Below, one piece after another: positions 1-12,600 of a stretch of DNA of 64,000 nt. Within the stretch, counting starts at the first letter, position 1, and each line of letters starts with the position of its first letter. The stretch lies in assembly GCA_018398805.1 (NCBI GenBank), contig JAGFBZ010000855.1, forward strand, positions 3,472,001-3,536,000, written 5' to 3'. This stretch comes from Hirundichthys speculiger. Its lineage: Eukaryota; Chordata; Actinopteri; Beloniformes; Exocoetidae. The position numbers and the translations under genes were made by a program. The notes below the pieces were generated by a model that was not told the origin of the DNA, ran no database searches, and was given only the letters and a program-made list of their open reading frames with translations.

Positions 1-644
1 TGCTTTTACGTCTTGAGACCAGAGCTGCTGAGCTGCCTTCAGAGAGCGGAGAAAGATGAAAAACCAACATCAGCATCAGCTTCTCCCATGTGTGTCTTCC
101 AGCAGTGTCATCTAATGAAGATTCAGGACTTGATCACGTTAAGCTCTCTGTTTTCACTCTGTCTGCGTTGTTTCCAAACCCAACGCCAAATCAAACAATT
201 CTTTTGTGGTCCTAGATGGAGCTGCCAAAAACCTCTACGCTATCTCCCAGAGGCAGTTCCAGTAGGTTTAAATAAAGATCCATTATCCTGAGAACTCGGA
301 GAAGTCCTGCTTTAATATTTTTAATAAGTAAATAGCACAAAAGGAATGGCCAGCCACGAAAGAGAAGTGTCACACTTCTATTTAAATCAGCTCACGTGAT
401 CTTATCAGAATGCTTGCATCTGTGCACGTTAATTTATTGGCCCAGTGATTACTGTAATAACACCCTGTCCACACTTGATCTTCTGATGAATCTGCAGCGT
501 AATCGATCTTTGCACACAGCATTAATCAGAGAAAGATGTTAAATTACTATAATCACCCAGACACTTACATGACAGTTATTTCTTTGCGGTTACATGAAGT
601 TATAATAGTTCTGGGTGTTTGGTGGTTGTTTGTGCTCTCTGCAG
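1..644 (+). other. itga9: itga9 intron (5' part outside window)
   Basis: This stretch precedes the first recognisable itga9 exon, which follows a CTGCAG acceptor ending at 644. No integrin-like peptide, RNA gene or repeat was recognised in it. The gene must start to the left of the window, because the extracellular propeller, thigh and upper calf sequence are all missing here. Confidence 0.6.
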
Positions 645-3600
645 AAAGATGTGAAGGACGTGTTCACAGCCATCACGTTTGAGGTGGCTTACGGCCTTGG
701 GAGGCACGTGCTGACTGGACACCTGGACCAGGACCTGCCGGCGCTAACTCCAGTGCTGCGATGGAGGAAAGGAAACAACATTGCAGTGAGGAATGAGGTA
801 CAACTAGCATAGGGATTTTTTTATTATCATTTTTATCATTATTATTTAAACAGACGTGATGTAAAATCGCCCTGAATCTTTGAATCGTTATCTGGGGAAT
901 CAGTAGTTTAAAGAAACCCTCTATGAGGCCCAGATCTATGATTTATCTAAATAAATGCAATTGATATTTTTATTTTGTACTTGGATTTTGAAACAGTGAA
1001 TTTGAGTGATTAATGGTCAGTTTTTCTTTCCATTTTTCCTTTTCTGAGTTAGCTTTTTTTTTTCCCTGACCAAGCATCCAGAAATAAGGGTTTATTTTTC
1101 TTTTGCTCTTAAAGTCAGAAGATATCAGTTATTTACAACCACCTTGTGTTCAGCTATTCTGTCTTTCTGCCGCTGACTGGACTGAGAGGGAGATTCTACT
1201 AACACCTGATAAAAAAAAAAAAAAGAAGTTATTTCTCTCCGAGGACTAAAGAAGGAATGGACGAAATAACTCAAATAGGGTTTAAAATCATTTGGTCTTG
1301 GTTACCAGCTTATTAATGTTTCTGTTTTTCTTGAGAGGAATCCAGAAAGCCTCTTTTATTTATTTTCTTTCCAACCCCCCCCCCCCCCCCCCCCCCCCCC
1401 CAACCTGCCTCACATGTGTTTCCCCGGTGTCTGCGCTTTTTGGTTCCAAAAAAAAAAAAGAGTGAGGGATGTGCCTCTTTCATTATCTTCAGAATCCATT
1501 TATCATAAACTCATCAAGCTAAACCGCTTGATTTGAGATTCTTGTCATGATTCAGCTTCAAACCAAATACCCTTTCCTGACTAATTAAAGAGAGATCAGA
1601 GGACTTTTTGGCTTTCCTGGATAGAAATCCACTGGCTGACCGCTCCATCAACAACACAACACTGCCCCCTAGTCTGAACATGGAGTTGGTGTGTTTGGTC
1701 CATGAACATGATGAGGTCATTTGAACTGGGCTCTCCACTGCTTCCTCCTCAGACCTGGTTTGAGAAGAACTGCCTGTCAGACGACTGCGCTGCAGACTTG
1801 AGGCTTCATGGGAAACTGCTACTCTCGGGGTAAATACCTTTTACCTTCTACTTTGCAGTTTAGTTTTACTCTCTGCCCATCTCTGCCTTTTTCCCCTGCT
1901 TTTGTGGAAGCAAACTGACATCATAGGCCATGTGGGTGTGGGTAGTGGAACCATGACGCATGCTTGGAGAATATCCATATGTTTTTCCATCATTACAGAG
2001 TTCCCTTTTTATTTTGTATCATTCGCTCTTTGTACATTAAGTAACAGCTTATATCTCACAAGCAAATAAGCTGTGTTTATTTTCTTTTGTTGCACATGAA
2101 GTGCAGGGCTCATTTTATGCATTTTATGCTCTTGCCAGTTTGTACAGCAAACCACATTTGGCCCTTGGAGGAGTGAAGAATGTTTCCTTGAATATAACTG
2201 TCTCTAATGCTGGAGATGACGCCTACGACACCAACATCTACTTCAACTTCTCCAGAGAGGTTTTCTACATCAACTTCTGGCAGAAGGTCTGTTGTGGAGT
2301 ATTTGCTGTTTATTTACTCTGGTGGACTTGTTTGTTTCAGTAACCCAACGAGTGAAACTGAAGTTTAAACAAGAAAAAAAGCCATGTTTTATACCTAAAG
2401 TGGTTCTTGATAGTTTGAAAATCCTTTAAAATTGTCTTTTTTTTCAGGATAAGTTGACAAAAATTGGCCATTCATTTAGTGAAATAATAATGAAACATGA
2501 CCCAATATTAACATTAACATATCAGTGAGCAGCTTTGACATCAGTATACAGTGTGAATCCCATGTGCAGTTGTAGCTGGAACTAAATGTGTCAGTTAATT
2601 GTCAATCTGTCCAGTTTTAGCTCATCACTCCATTCAGAAAAGGTTCAACTCTGGGAGATTGGTGTACTTGCTCACAAGAACTTTTTGCTTCAGGTCCTTT
2701 CACACAGTCTCTATCGTGGTCCAAACTTTGATGTTGTCATTACATGACATTATTCTACTTCAGCTTCTTCTACTTCTGTAGAACCCTCTGACGTGAATCA
2801 GAATAAATCCTTCCATCGATAATGACAAGAGTCTTGGCTCAGATGCCGTTAAAACAGACCCAAACTATGACGCTACCACCACTGTGTTTCACAGATGGGA
2901 TAAAGTTTCAGTCATGATCTTCTTTCCTCCAGACATAGTGCTTTTCATCTAATGCACAGCTGATGTTGGACTCATGGATTTTAACATTAGATGACCCCAG
3001 AGATGCCTTCAACCTCTGTTCTTTAAAAAAAAAAAAAAAAACACCCAGTCATGCGTTGCCATCCCATTAACTGAAAAGACCTGATTTTAATTCCATTTTC
3101 TATTTCACTGTTAATCCTTGACCTTCACAGTTTTGCAGCTCATATAAAATGAACACTGAATAGTTTCCCTCAGTAAATAATAAATGAAGTCATGCACAAT
3201 TACCTTGGAAGTCAAAACTCAGAATGACATCACAGTATTAGCACAAACAAGCAGTGTTGCAATGTGTCTGCTGATAAATGGCAAACGCTATTATGCCTGA
3301 CTTAAAGCAGCAGAAAATACTTTCCTTTATGGTAATATTACACTTTTATCAGTTAGCTGGTCTAAAACATTCAGCTGTATGAGGAAAGAACTAAGGCCAC
3401 TCCGTGATTGAATAGCTTGTGAACGTTTAGATGTATTTTTATAGCATAGATGCCAGGAGGGCTCTCTCAGTGCTAGAAGTGAGGATGAAACGTTAAAAAT
3501 CGAGGAAGGCCCCAGCAGGAGCGGCAACAGCTGTCCCGTCTCAGAGGGCAGCTCCTCTGGCTGACCTGTCATACGCCTCTCATTCAACACAGACACACCG

Positions 3601-6600
3601 TGTCAGCGGCATCAATGCTTATATGCGTGAGAACATGGCAGCACATACATTATCCATGTTCCCACAAGGTTGATTTATGGACCATTTAAAATGCATTATT
3701 CATGTTTTAAAAAACTCCCATGGGGTCATATTTTATAAGTTAAATGTAGTGATCATTAAACCCACCTTTATAGAGATGCTAAGTTTGACCTCATATGACT
3801 TCAGCGTTCTGCCACAGCTAAAGACATCTTCGCACTTCCACCCCACATTAGACTGGAGAGATTTTCCCTCAGTCCACACTGCATTCAGATGGATTTCACA
3901 GCGACCGCATCTGCCTCTGCTCGCATCTGTTTGCTCACTTGCTGCAAAGACGCTCAAGGATCCATTCACAACTTAGAAAAATGCCACGTCAGATAGCGCG
4001 CGCTGATGACATCCATCAGGGAGCCTTTTCTTCTTTCATAACAGCTCTCGTGCTTATCCTCCAGCTGGGTTTCTCCGCCCCTGTGATGGAAAAGACTGTC
4101 TCTGCAAAACGCACAGCCTGCAGCAGGGCATAAAACCCTCTGTAAAGGTAAAATTGGATTTAAATGGAATACATGCTGCAGGCAAATATTAGAAAAACAG
4201 TGAGTCAGATTCACTTTCACAGGAAATCTAATGAACCAAGCTGACATTAAGTGTCAGCTTACCAGCAGCCCCAGAGCCTCATTTTGCTCAGGAACCTGAT
4301 AAGTGAGGGTGTCTGGCTGCACACAGAGAACAGGAAGTGAACAGTTTAGGAGGATTACAAAGAGGGCTCTGAGCAGATTTATTGCCATACGTTCATGCAA
4401 CATTTCTAATTACCACTGGAAAAGTCTGAGGTGATGACGTGACCCGTTTTTTTCAGAGTTATGGTCAAATAAATTTCTTCTGAGACTTTTCTGCAATGGG
4501 CAACATGAACTTGAAGTCCCTTCATATTTAAGAGGGGTGTGTGTTTGCCTTTTCTTGTGCTCACAGCACAAATGGTAAGAAAGTTGTGGGTGTGAACTGG
4601 TTTCAGGAGAACTGCAACCAGTCAGGGTTTCCTTGATTCAAATCTCTACATAGTTAGATAGTTGTGATTATTATGATGATTTTTTTTTAAAACGGCAGAG
4701 CTGCAGCAGATGTTTTGTGTCGGCCTATTTCTGGCAGTACTCCTCTACATTTATCTCACTTTACCAATGAAACAGCCTGGAATTTGTCTCAGTGAACTCA
4801 CTTAAATCACAGAAAAATGATAGAATCACTTATTCATACAGTACATAATGCATGAAACAAGTATGCAAGGAATTGGAAAGAAACCTTTCCAATTAAAACC
4901 TATCATACAGTTTGTTGTGTAACGAACATCTGGTTCAGTAAAGTAATATAGCCTCACATTTGATAAAATCATCACTACATTTAGGACAAAAGGCAACAAG
5001 AAACAAGCAATGCTGGCCAAAGATTCACAACTGTTATTAGCTGAAAGGAAAGCAGTACTGTTCTGTTTTATATGGGAGGAGTTGGCTGCAGGAGTCAACA
5101 GTGAAATTAATGTTACTTGAGTTGGTTTACAGTAATGAAGCATTTCCAGACAACCTGAACACATCTGAAACCAAACGATGGACAGAAAGCAACACTAAAG
5201 GCCTGAACAAATGTGAGAAAATAAATGAAATTCTTTAAACCCGCCAACTAAATCTGAATGCCACTAATGACAGGGGAGCCAGCCCCAAAATTGGAAGAAA
5301 ACAAAAAAGAAAATTAAAAGACAGAAAGTGAATCATGATTTTTAATGACATTTTTTAACTGGTTTAGCACAGAGCAAGTATATGAAAATAAATATAAATC
5401 ATTCTTCTAACTTGGTGTGTTTTGCACTTTTTTCTTTTGTTCTAAATCCTTAATTAATAACATGCAGCTTTTTTTGTTGTTTTTATTTTCTTAAATTGTT
5501 TACTTCATTTCACAGTCAAATTCCAAGATGTTCCTAATAACCAAGTTTTATATACCCAGCCTGAAGCAGTAATGTGTCACAAGCCACCACATAAAATCTA
5601 TCAGATGTATTGACAAATATCAGTGCACATTTTACACAGAGATTTTAAGAGTGACTCAATTGTGGGATTAGACGGCTTCAGGATATGTGCATTTCTGGAG
5701 CCTGAACTTTCTGATCTTAGTATTTATCAACTCTCAAAGAAGAAGAAAAAAAAAACTAAAAAATGGTTCTTGATCACATGAGAATGGTGTGTCTAGTGTG
5801 TTGTGTGAGATGGCATCCAGTTATTCTGGGTTAAAGTATTGCACCATGATATCTATGGATGATTGTTTTCTCCTTGTGTTGCTTTCTAGTTTGTCTGTTT
5901 TTTGGTTGTTTGTGTTTTTTTTTTGGGTGGAGGGGTTATCCTGCTTACTGTAGGGTTTTTGTGAAATAACTGTATTTTTTCTCTGTTTACTGCATTTATG
6001 TCCTTCCTAAACCTCCCCTGTTATGTTTGATGTTTAGCTGTTCGCACATTCACGGTGGTATTTTTATTGAAGTAAATGACCTGAATACAACTGAATTCAT
6101 GTCTTAACATTTGGAGCATGTAAGCCCTGTAGTAAAAAGGCCATACGTTTGAATTACCGCCATGAAATGTCTGTGTTTCAGTGGACCTTAAAAACCTAAA
6201 TGAATCACTGATATGTTTTGGCTGTGAACTGACACATTTCACAGCCCAGACTCTGAAAACCCTGAACTTCATCTTCATACCAATGAAGGAAGTATTAAGT
6301 AGGTGATGACACTAGCTTGGAAGAAGTGGACCGGAGTAAAGCCAAATGTCCAACTACCCAAATTGATGGATACGTATAAAGAGACAAACAGATCATATAG
6401 AAAGAAAGTCTCTGTGCATTGTCATCCACACTCCAGCAGATGCCTCAGCAGACCCTAAAGCAGTGTAAACAGCCCGAGGGATATTTATTGGCCCTGCCAC
6501 GTGTGAAAATCCCAGCGTGTATTTGTTCCTGTCAGAGAAAGACCAGAGAAAGTAAGCAAGAGAAAGAAAGTGAAGAAGTGCTGAACAAACAGACTTTGTC

Positions 6601-9600
6601 ACTCCCTCTGTGAGGCTCACTGCTCCACATGTCTGAGGACTCTGCTCTCTCTCAAGGGCTGCCAGGGGGGTGATGCGTAAACAGGCCGGCTTCCCCAGCC
6701 CTGCCCAGCCCCACAGGACAGGCGGTGTTTGCACAGCGGCACAGAGGAATACAGGAAACAGAGGAAATACCATCATTGCCAGTTGTGCTACAGTCCCCTG
6801 TTTTCCAACCCTGCCTGTGTAGGTCCCATTGTAGTTTTCATGGAAAAAGTACTGCTGCTTATTTAAGCTGACTTGATGAAGATGGAGGGCACAACCACGC
6901 CCAGGGAATCTGCTGAACAAGGGGTAGTTAGACTGTAGATGGATGTCCACCTTTTTAAATATGTCAGCAGAGATAACCACCTCTTTCCTTATTATCGTTG
7001 GACACACAGGTTAACGCAGATTCCGACTGAACGACAGCCCACGCATGCAGGACTTCTGTTTGACTTATCTAAAGCCCTTATGAAATTTCCAGGAGCTTTC
7101 CCTTGTTTCTTTTTGTGTCCTTACAGTTGTGAACTGTCTTTGTTCCCAGTACGTGAGCTCAGCTGGCAGCCTTTAGGTGAACTCGCGCTAAAAGAATTCT
7201 TACTCCTCGTGGGGTCAAGGCCTGAGTGTTTATACAGCGCAGCCGCTGAAGCTCTGTATTGTTTAGACAAGCTTCCAAACACACAGCCTGGAGGTTGTCC
7301 AATTACCCACCCGCTAAGATGTGTGTGCCATCACTGCTTTGAACACTCTTTAACCTGATTTAAAAAATCCACAAGGCATTCCTTCACATTTAAAAATGTC
7401 AATATCAATCATCTTTGATATTGTTGTAAATGTCTGCAGGTTATGTTACATCTGGAAAAAAAGTCTTCTCGCTTAAATTTTGAAGTATTTTTCCATCCAA
7501 ACCCACCGCTGAATCTTTTCCCTGCATTTATCACAACTGATTGCTCTACTGTGTCACAGTCTGCCTCCTGTCTACTGGCTCTTCCTCGCTGTGTCATCAG
7601 TCTCCATACATGTCGCCCACCCTGTCTCCACTCAGTCTGTCTCTAACACCTCCTCTTGCTCTGTATTTCTTTTTCCAGGAGGAGAACGGTATTTCCTGTG
7701 AAATGGTTGATTTGGACTTCCTGAAATGCAGAGTGGGATTTCCTTTCATGAGGGCGCAGACTAAGGTAGCTCTAACTAATGTAGAAATTAATGCACAGGA
7801 ATCCCAGCGAATCCCGATGCACTGGGGTGCAGAGCCCTCATGATGACGGCACTTTTAGTCTGGTTACACACTTGATGATTTTTAAATCTCAACCAATTGG
7901 TAAAACATGGTAGACCACAAACATAAGAACAGTTTCAACTAATTTTTTTTTTTTTTTTTTTGCATCACAATCCTCTGAATTTACAGACTAGATGACTCAG
8001 CCAGGCTGCGAGACCACACTCCCAACGTTTGTAGTAGCAATTCCACACACAGCGGTATCTCCACTCTCACTGGCTATCAAATGTCAAGCATATCTGACAT
8101 CCATGATTTGAGGTCAGGGAGGTTCTGATGCAATTAAAAAATACACATTATCAACACCACACACTTGAGGATTACTTGGCAAAATAATCCCTTTAACAAT
8201 CTCCAAATTGGCCCATGGCCCCCAGGATGTTTATTGGGGGGGGATGCACTGTTACAGAGAAAACATTGAAGAACATTTTATTACTGAGAATCCTATCAGT
8301 GATTTCTGCTTGTTTTCTTCTCCAGTATCATTTTGCAGTGATTTTTGACACGAGTAAGCTCTCCGGCGAAAATGACACTTTGCAGTTCTTAGTTCAAGCA
8401 AAAAGGTAGGAGTCTAACATTTCAGTCCAGATCTAACAGTAGTCATGTTTGCATCAAGCATGTTCTCTTAAGATTGTGCCACATTTTGTTGTTTATCACA
8501 AACATGCTAACTTTATTGTTCCTTGTACATCTTAGTGCCAATCCGGAGCATAAACTTGCCGACAACACTTTAGACATTTCCATCCCTCTGATCCATGAGA
8601 CTGACACCACAATTACCGGGTAGGTTCCAGACAAACGTGCCCACTCACAAATGTGTAGCAGCTATTGTGGAAATGCAAAGACGTCTGATGTTAGACGTCA
8701 AATCAACACTTGGATTGGGTGTTCATCTGTTGCTTCTCAGGAAGAGAGGGGGCGTCTTTTTTTTTTTCTCCATATATGTAGCATACTATCTTGAAAAGCC
8801 TTATCTATAAATTATTTTTCATAGTTCTGCTTCACAGAGGAAGGAGAGCGATGTAAAACAGTCTCGTTCAGCCAGAGCTCTGACATCTGATAAGGCTCCT
8901 GTCTTAAATGTGAGGGGAGGATTTAGCCAAAGCTGGACACAAATGTCAGCTGCCAGAGAAAACACCAGTTTCCAGCTGAACATGGCAGAAAGAACTTGAT
9001 AGGAACTTTATGAGTTAATGCATCATTTTTCTGTTTCCCTCCTGAACAATGTGGCTCCTGTCTGTAGAGTGGTCACACCAAGCTCCTTCGCGTACGGCAA
9101 CTCCATCGATGCCTCGCGCTTCGTCAAGTTGGACGACATGGAATGCAGCTTTCAGCCTCTTAATCTGACTTTCCAGGTACTTCAAGCGCAGAGTCGATGC
9201 GGTTTTTACTTTTAAGTTCTTCGTTGGATATTCACTTCTCTTTTCTTCATCTCCATCTCTTTTTGTCCCTGTGCGATGTGGTTCCAGGCCATAAACAAAG
9301 GGCCCAGCAGGTTGCCTGGCTCCACGGTGGACATCAGGATACCCAACCGGCTGTCTGGCAGCGGAGCTGACATGTTCCACGTCATTGAAACCCAGGTGGG
9401 TACCAACAGCAGTCTATGTACACCAGTTCATCCAGCAGAAGGCATTATTTATTAGTTTATTCACCTGCAGGGAGCCACATTTTTAGGTCATTTGTATGAC
9501 CCCCATCTGTCGGTCGTGCTTGCATTCAGCCCAGAGGGCACATTTATGTATGGAAGGGTGCTAAACAGTGGTCGGGGTGTGGACAGTTTGCGTAGTGTGG

Positions 9601-12600
9601 TGTGCTACTGGACCTGTGAAAATCTAAGCCAAAACGTTGGTGTTGCTACCGAAACCAACCATCCGTTATGTTTCATAATATTTTACATTTAAGTAAAGAA
9701 ATATAATACTCTCACTGGGTTTGCTTGTTTTCTTAACCCTTGCACTTCTCCATGTGCATCGGTAGGTCAGGGGGATCAAGCAGTTAATTGCATTTACTGT
9801 GAATGGAGAGACAGTGTTGGTGTATCCCACCCTCCCACAGTCCATCTGGAATCACTTTCGTGGGATCAGACGGCTTCCACAGAACAGGAATGAGACACCT
9901 GCAGAGCTGGCTACTGCCTCATGCCACCTCAAGCTTGGAACCACATATCATAAATGCTATAAACATTGTCCAGCCTGTGACACACTTGACATTTATATTT
10001 CATAGACAGGTATTCTTACATTTTATACAGACTTTTATTAGTTCAGATAATATTCATATTTCAGATGTTACTCCATATGTTCAAAAAATCCCCCAATCTT
10101 CAATATTTACGGTGGAGATTCCGTTCTAAGAGTGGATTTCAGTAGGTCAAAGTTAATGCAGTCATTAGAGCAATCTACAAAATTTCACAACAACAATGAC
10201 ATGAGAGCACAGTGCAGTAAAAGCCAAACCTGCAGGAAGGTAGCAGAGCAGACAAGGAAGTCTAGAGGAGATTTCTACCTCCAAAGTTTCAGGATGGTCA
10301 GAGGAGAGGGGAAAGGGAAATGCTCCCTGGGGGTGGGAATACAAGCAGACACCTCTAAATCACTCCATATGGGAAATCTGTCTGGGAGGGGTGCCGGTCT
10401 GTTGCTTGGGAGAACTTCCTGTGCGCACTGAGGAGCCATAACAACAGTGGGATTGAGCCATTTATAGGAACAGGAGTACTGTGTTGACAGTTTTGTGATC
10501 CAAAAAATGCAAATATGATAAAACTTCGGCTTTCCTCCACACCCAGGTCACGGGAGTATTTTTGCTTGCATTTTTGTATTCTTCAGAATAGCTGAGATTT
10601 CAGTGAGGGCAACTCAGCCTTTGTGTCCCACTTTGCTGTTTCAGGTGGCCGATGGTCGAGGGAACTGCACCCCTCACAGGAACCCGACACCGTGTACCAT
10701 CCCCCAGGACAAAGAGAACATCTTCCACTCCATATTTGCTTTCTTCACCAAATCCGGACGGAGAGTCGTGGTAAATATGCAGCCGCCTTGTTGCACTGTG
10801 ATATGTCAGAGATCACTGAGAGTCACCCCCTGTGAGGATTCTTGTTTTCTTCTCAGTCAGTGCAGCATCTGCTTATCACACTCCTCTGTCATCACTTATC
10901 AAATCCTGTCTGTATTTTTTTTTTTTTTTTTTTTTTTAAAGGACTGTGACCGGCCTGGAAGAGCATGTATGACGATCTCCTGCAGTCTGGGTCCACAGTT
11001 AAAAGACGAAGCTTTGGGCATAGATATAAAACTTCTGCTGAACACTGAGATTCTGAAGACAGTAAGACACACGTAGAAAACTCAGTAAATTCAGTTAGTT
11101 GTTCTTGTGATAATAAAAGAAGCAGCAGTTCACCCGTTCTCCATTTTTGCAGGATAGCTCTTCTGTGATCCAGTTTGTGACGAGGGGCAACTTACAAGTG
11201 AACGACAGGGCAGTGGAGGTGCCAAATGGCCTGGCGGATGACATTTCTGTGAGTTTACTTGGAATATCTGTCCGAATGAATGGTGAATGAGCTCAATATA
11301 TTTTCTAGGGAATGATGTGGGCAAAGCCCTCGCCACCTGTTGTATCTCTACATGTAAGCGTATGAGCTGAGCTGCAGGTCTACGATGTGCCTTTACAACA
11401 TATTTAACAAACAATTAATGCTTTTTAAAATTAGTACAAAGTCAGGGAGCCAGCTGCTGAATGACTGCATGGAAAAGATGCACATTTAAAGCAAACTGTC
11501 ATTGCTACAGTTTGAAGTATTGTGAAGTATCTCACCTGTACGTTTGTGCTCTTCTTCCCATAAAGCTGTTATAGAATTTGTGACCTCATAACATTTAAAG
11601 GTTCAATATGTACTTTAAACCTTAATATGACACCATGAGGGGTTTTTTGAAACCCAGGGCATACATGCTTGCAGACAGCGTGTATCTCAGATAGACCAAT
11701 ATCTTTTTTCATTTTATAGCCCCTAACACATAACTTTCAAGGTGGGACACTAATAATCCTTAACATCGTGTGTTACGACACTGAGAAAGTAACAACGGGA
11801 CATTATTGTTGTGCTGCTGTAACACCTTGGGGGTTAGTAACAGAGGCAATAAAGCCAGCATCGAGGAACATGCTGCACAGTGCCAGCATGTCATATGCAA
11901 TCACACACTGATGCAACGCTGTGCCACCTCCATACGCTCTGTGTGAGCATCCAAAGAAGAACAGCAGTGATTTAACAAGGATTGATGCTTTTGTGCCGAT
12001 ATGGTGCAGTGTGCGGTCACGGTGATTGAAGGGCTGTCGTTTTGTGCTGAGTCGCTACTGTATGACTAGTATGACTCCCAGAGGTTTCCTAAGGTTAATT
12101 ATTACCCCTTTAATATGAAATTATTTAAGTACTGAATTCAGCTGCTTGCAGATTAGGCAGATCACTTTCTATGCCCCCTCAAGGTCTGGCTAAGTAAGAT
12201 CATTATTCTGAAGCAGACAGCATTTTTTCTGTGCTGCACATTGAAATCCCCAAGTTTAGCCAACAGCAACTGTGCTGGTTACAGGGTACGGTTCACAGGA
12301 CACATTGTTAACAATTTAGGATTGAATTTCTGCAACACTCATAGTGTCAGTTAAATAACTCTGGAAATCAGAAAGATGCATACTTTGGGATATTTCCAAA
12401 TAAAGACACAATTAATTTGGTTTGTGGTAAAGTGATCAAATATCTCTTTAGCTGACCCTTTAAACTTGTTTGTGCTGACTCAGTCTGGAGTGACAGGGAT
12501 AGTTTCCTAACAGAATGGCTGCGGCTGGTAAAATGATGTCTTCATCAAAGGCACCATTGTGGGACTTGAAACTGCCAATTCCAAAAAAAGTGAAACCTCT

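Noticed and set aside
3677..3976. Overlapping 99- and 78-codon frames on opposite strands
   Set aside because: Mirror-image chance frames in the large itga9 intron without any domain signal.
6393..7007. 204-codon open frame on the minus strand in an itga9 intron
   Set aside because: It has no recognisable domain and no paired splice sites, and overlapping open frames exist on the other strand. Its composition looks like chance in a slightly GC-richer intron patch.
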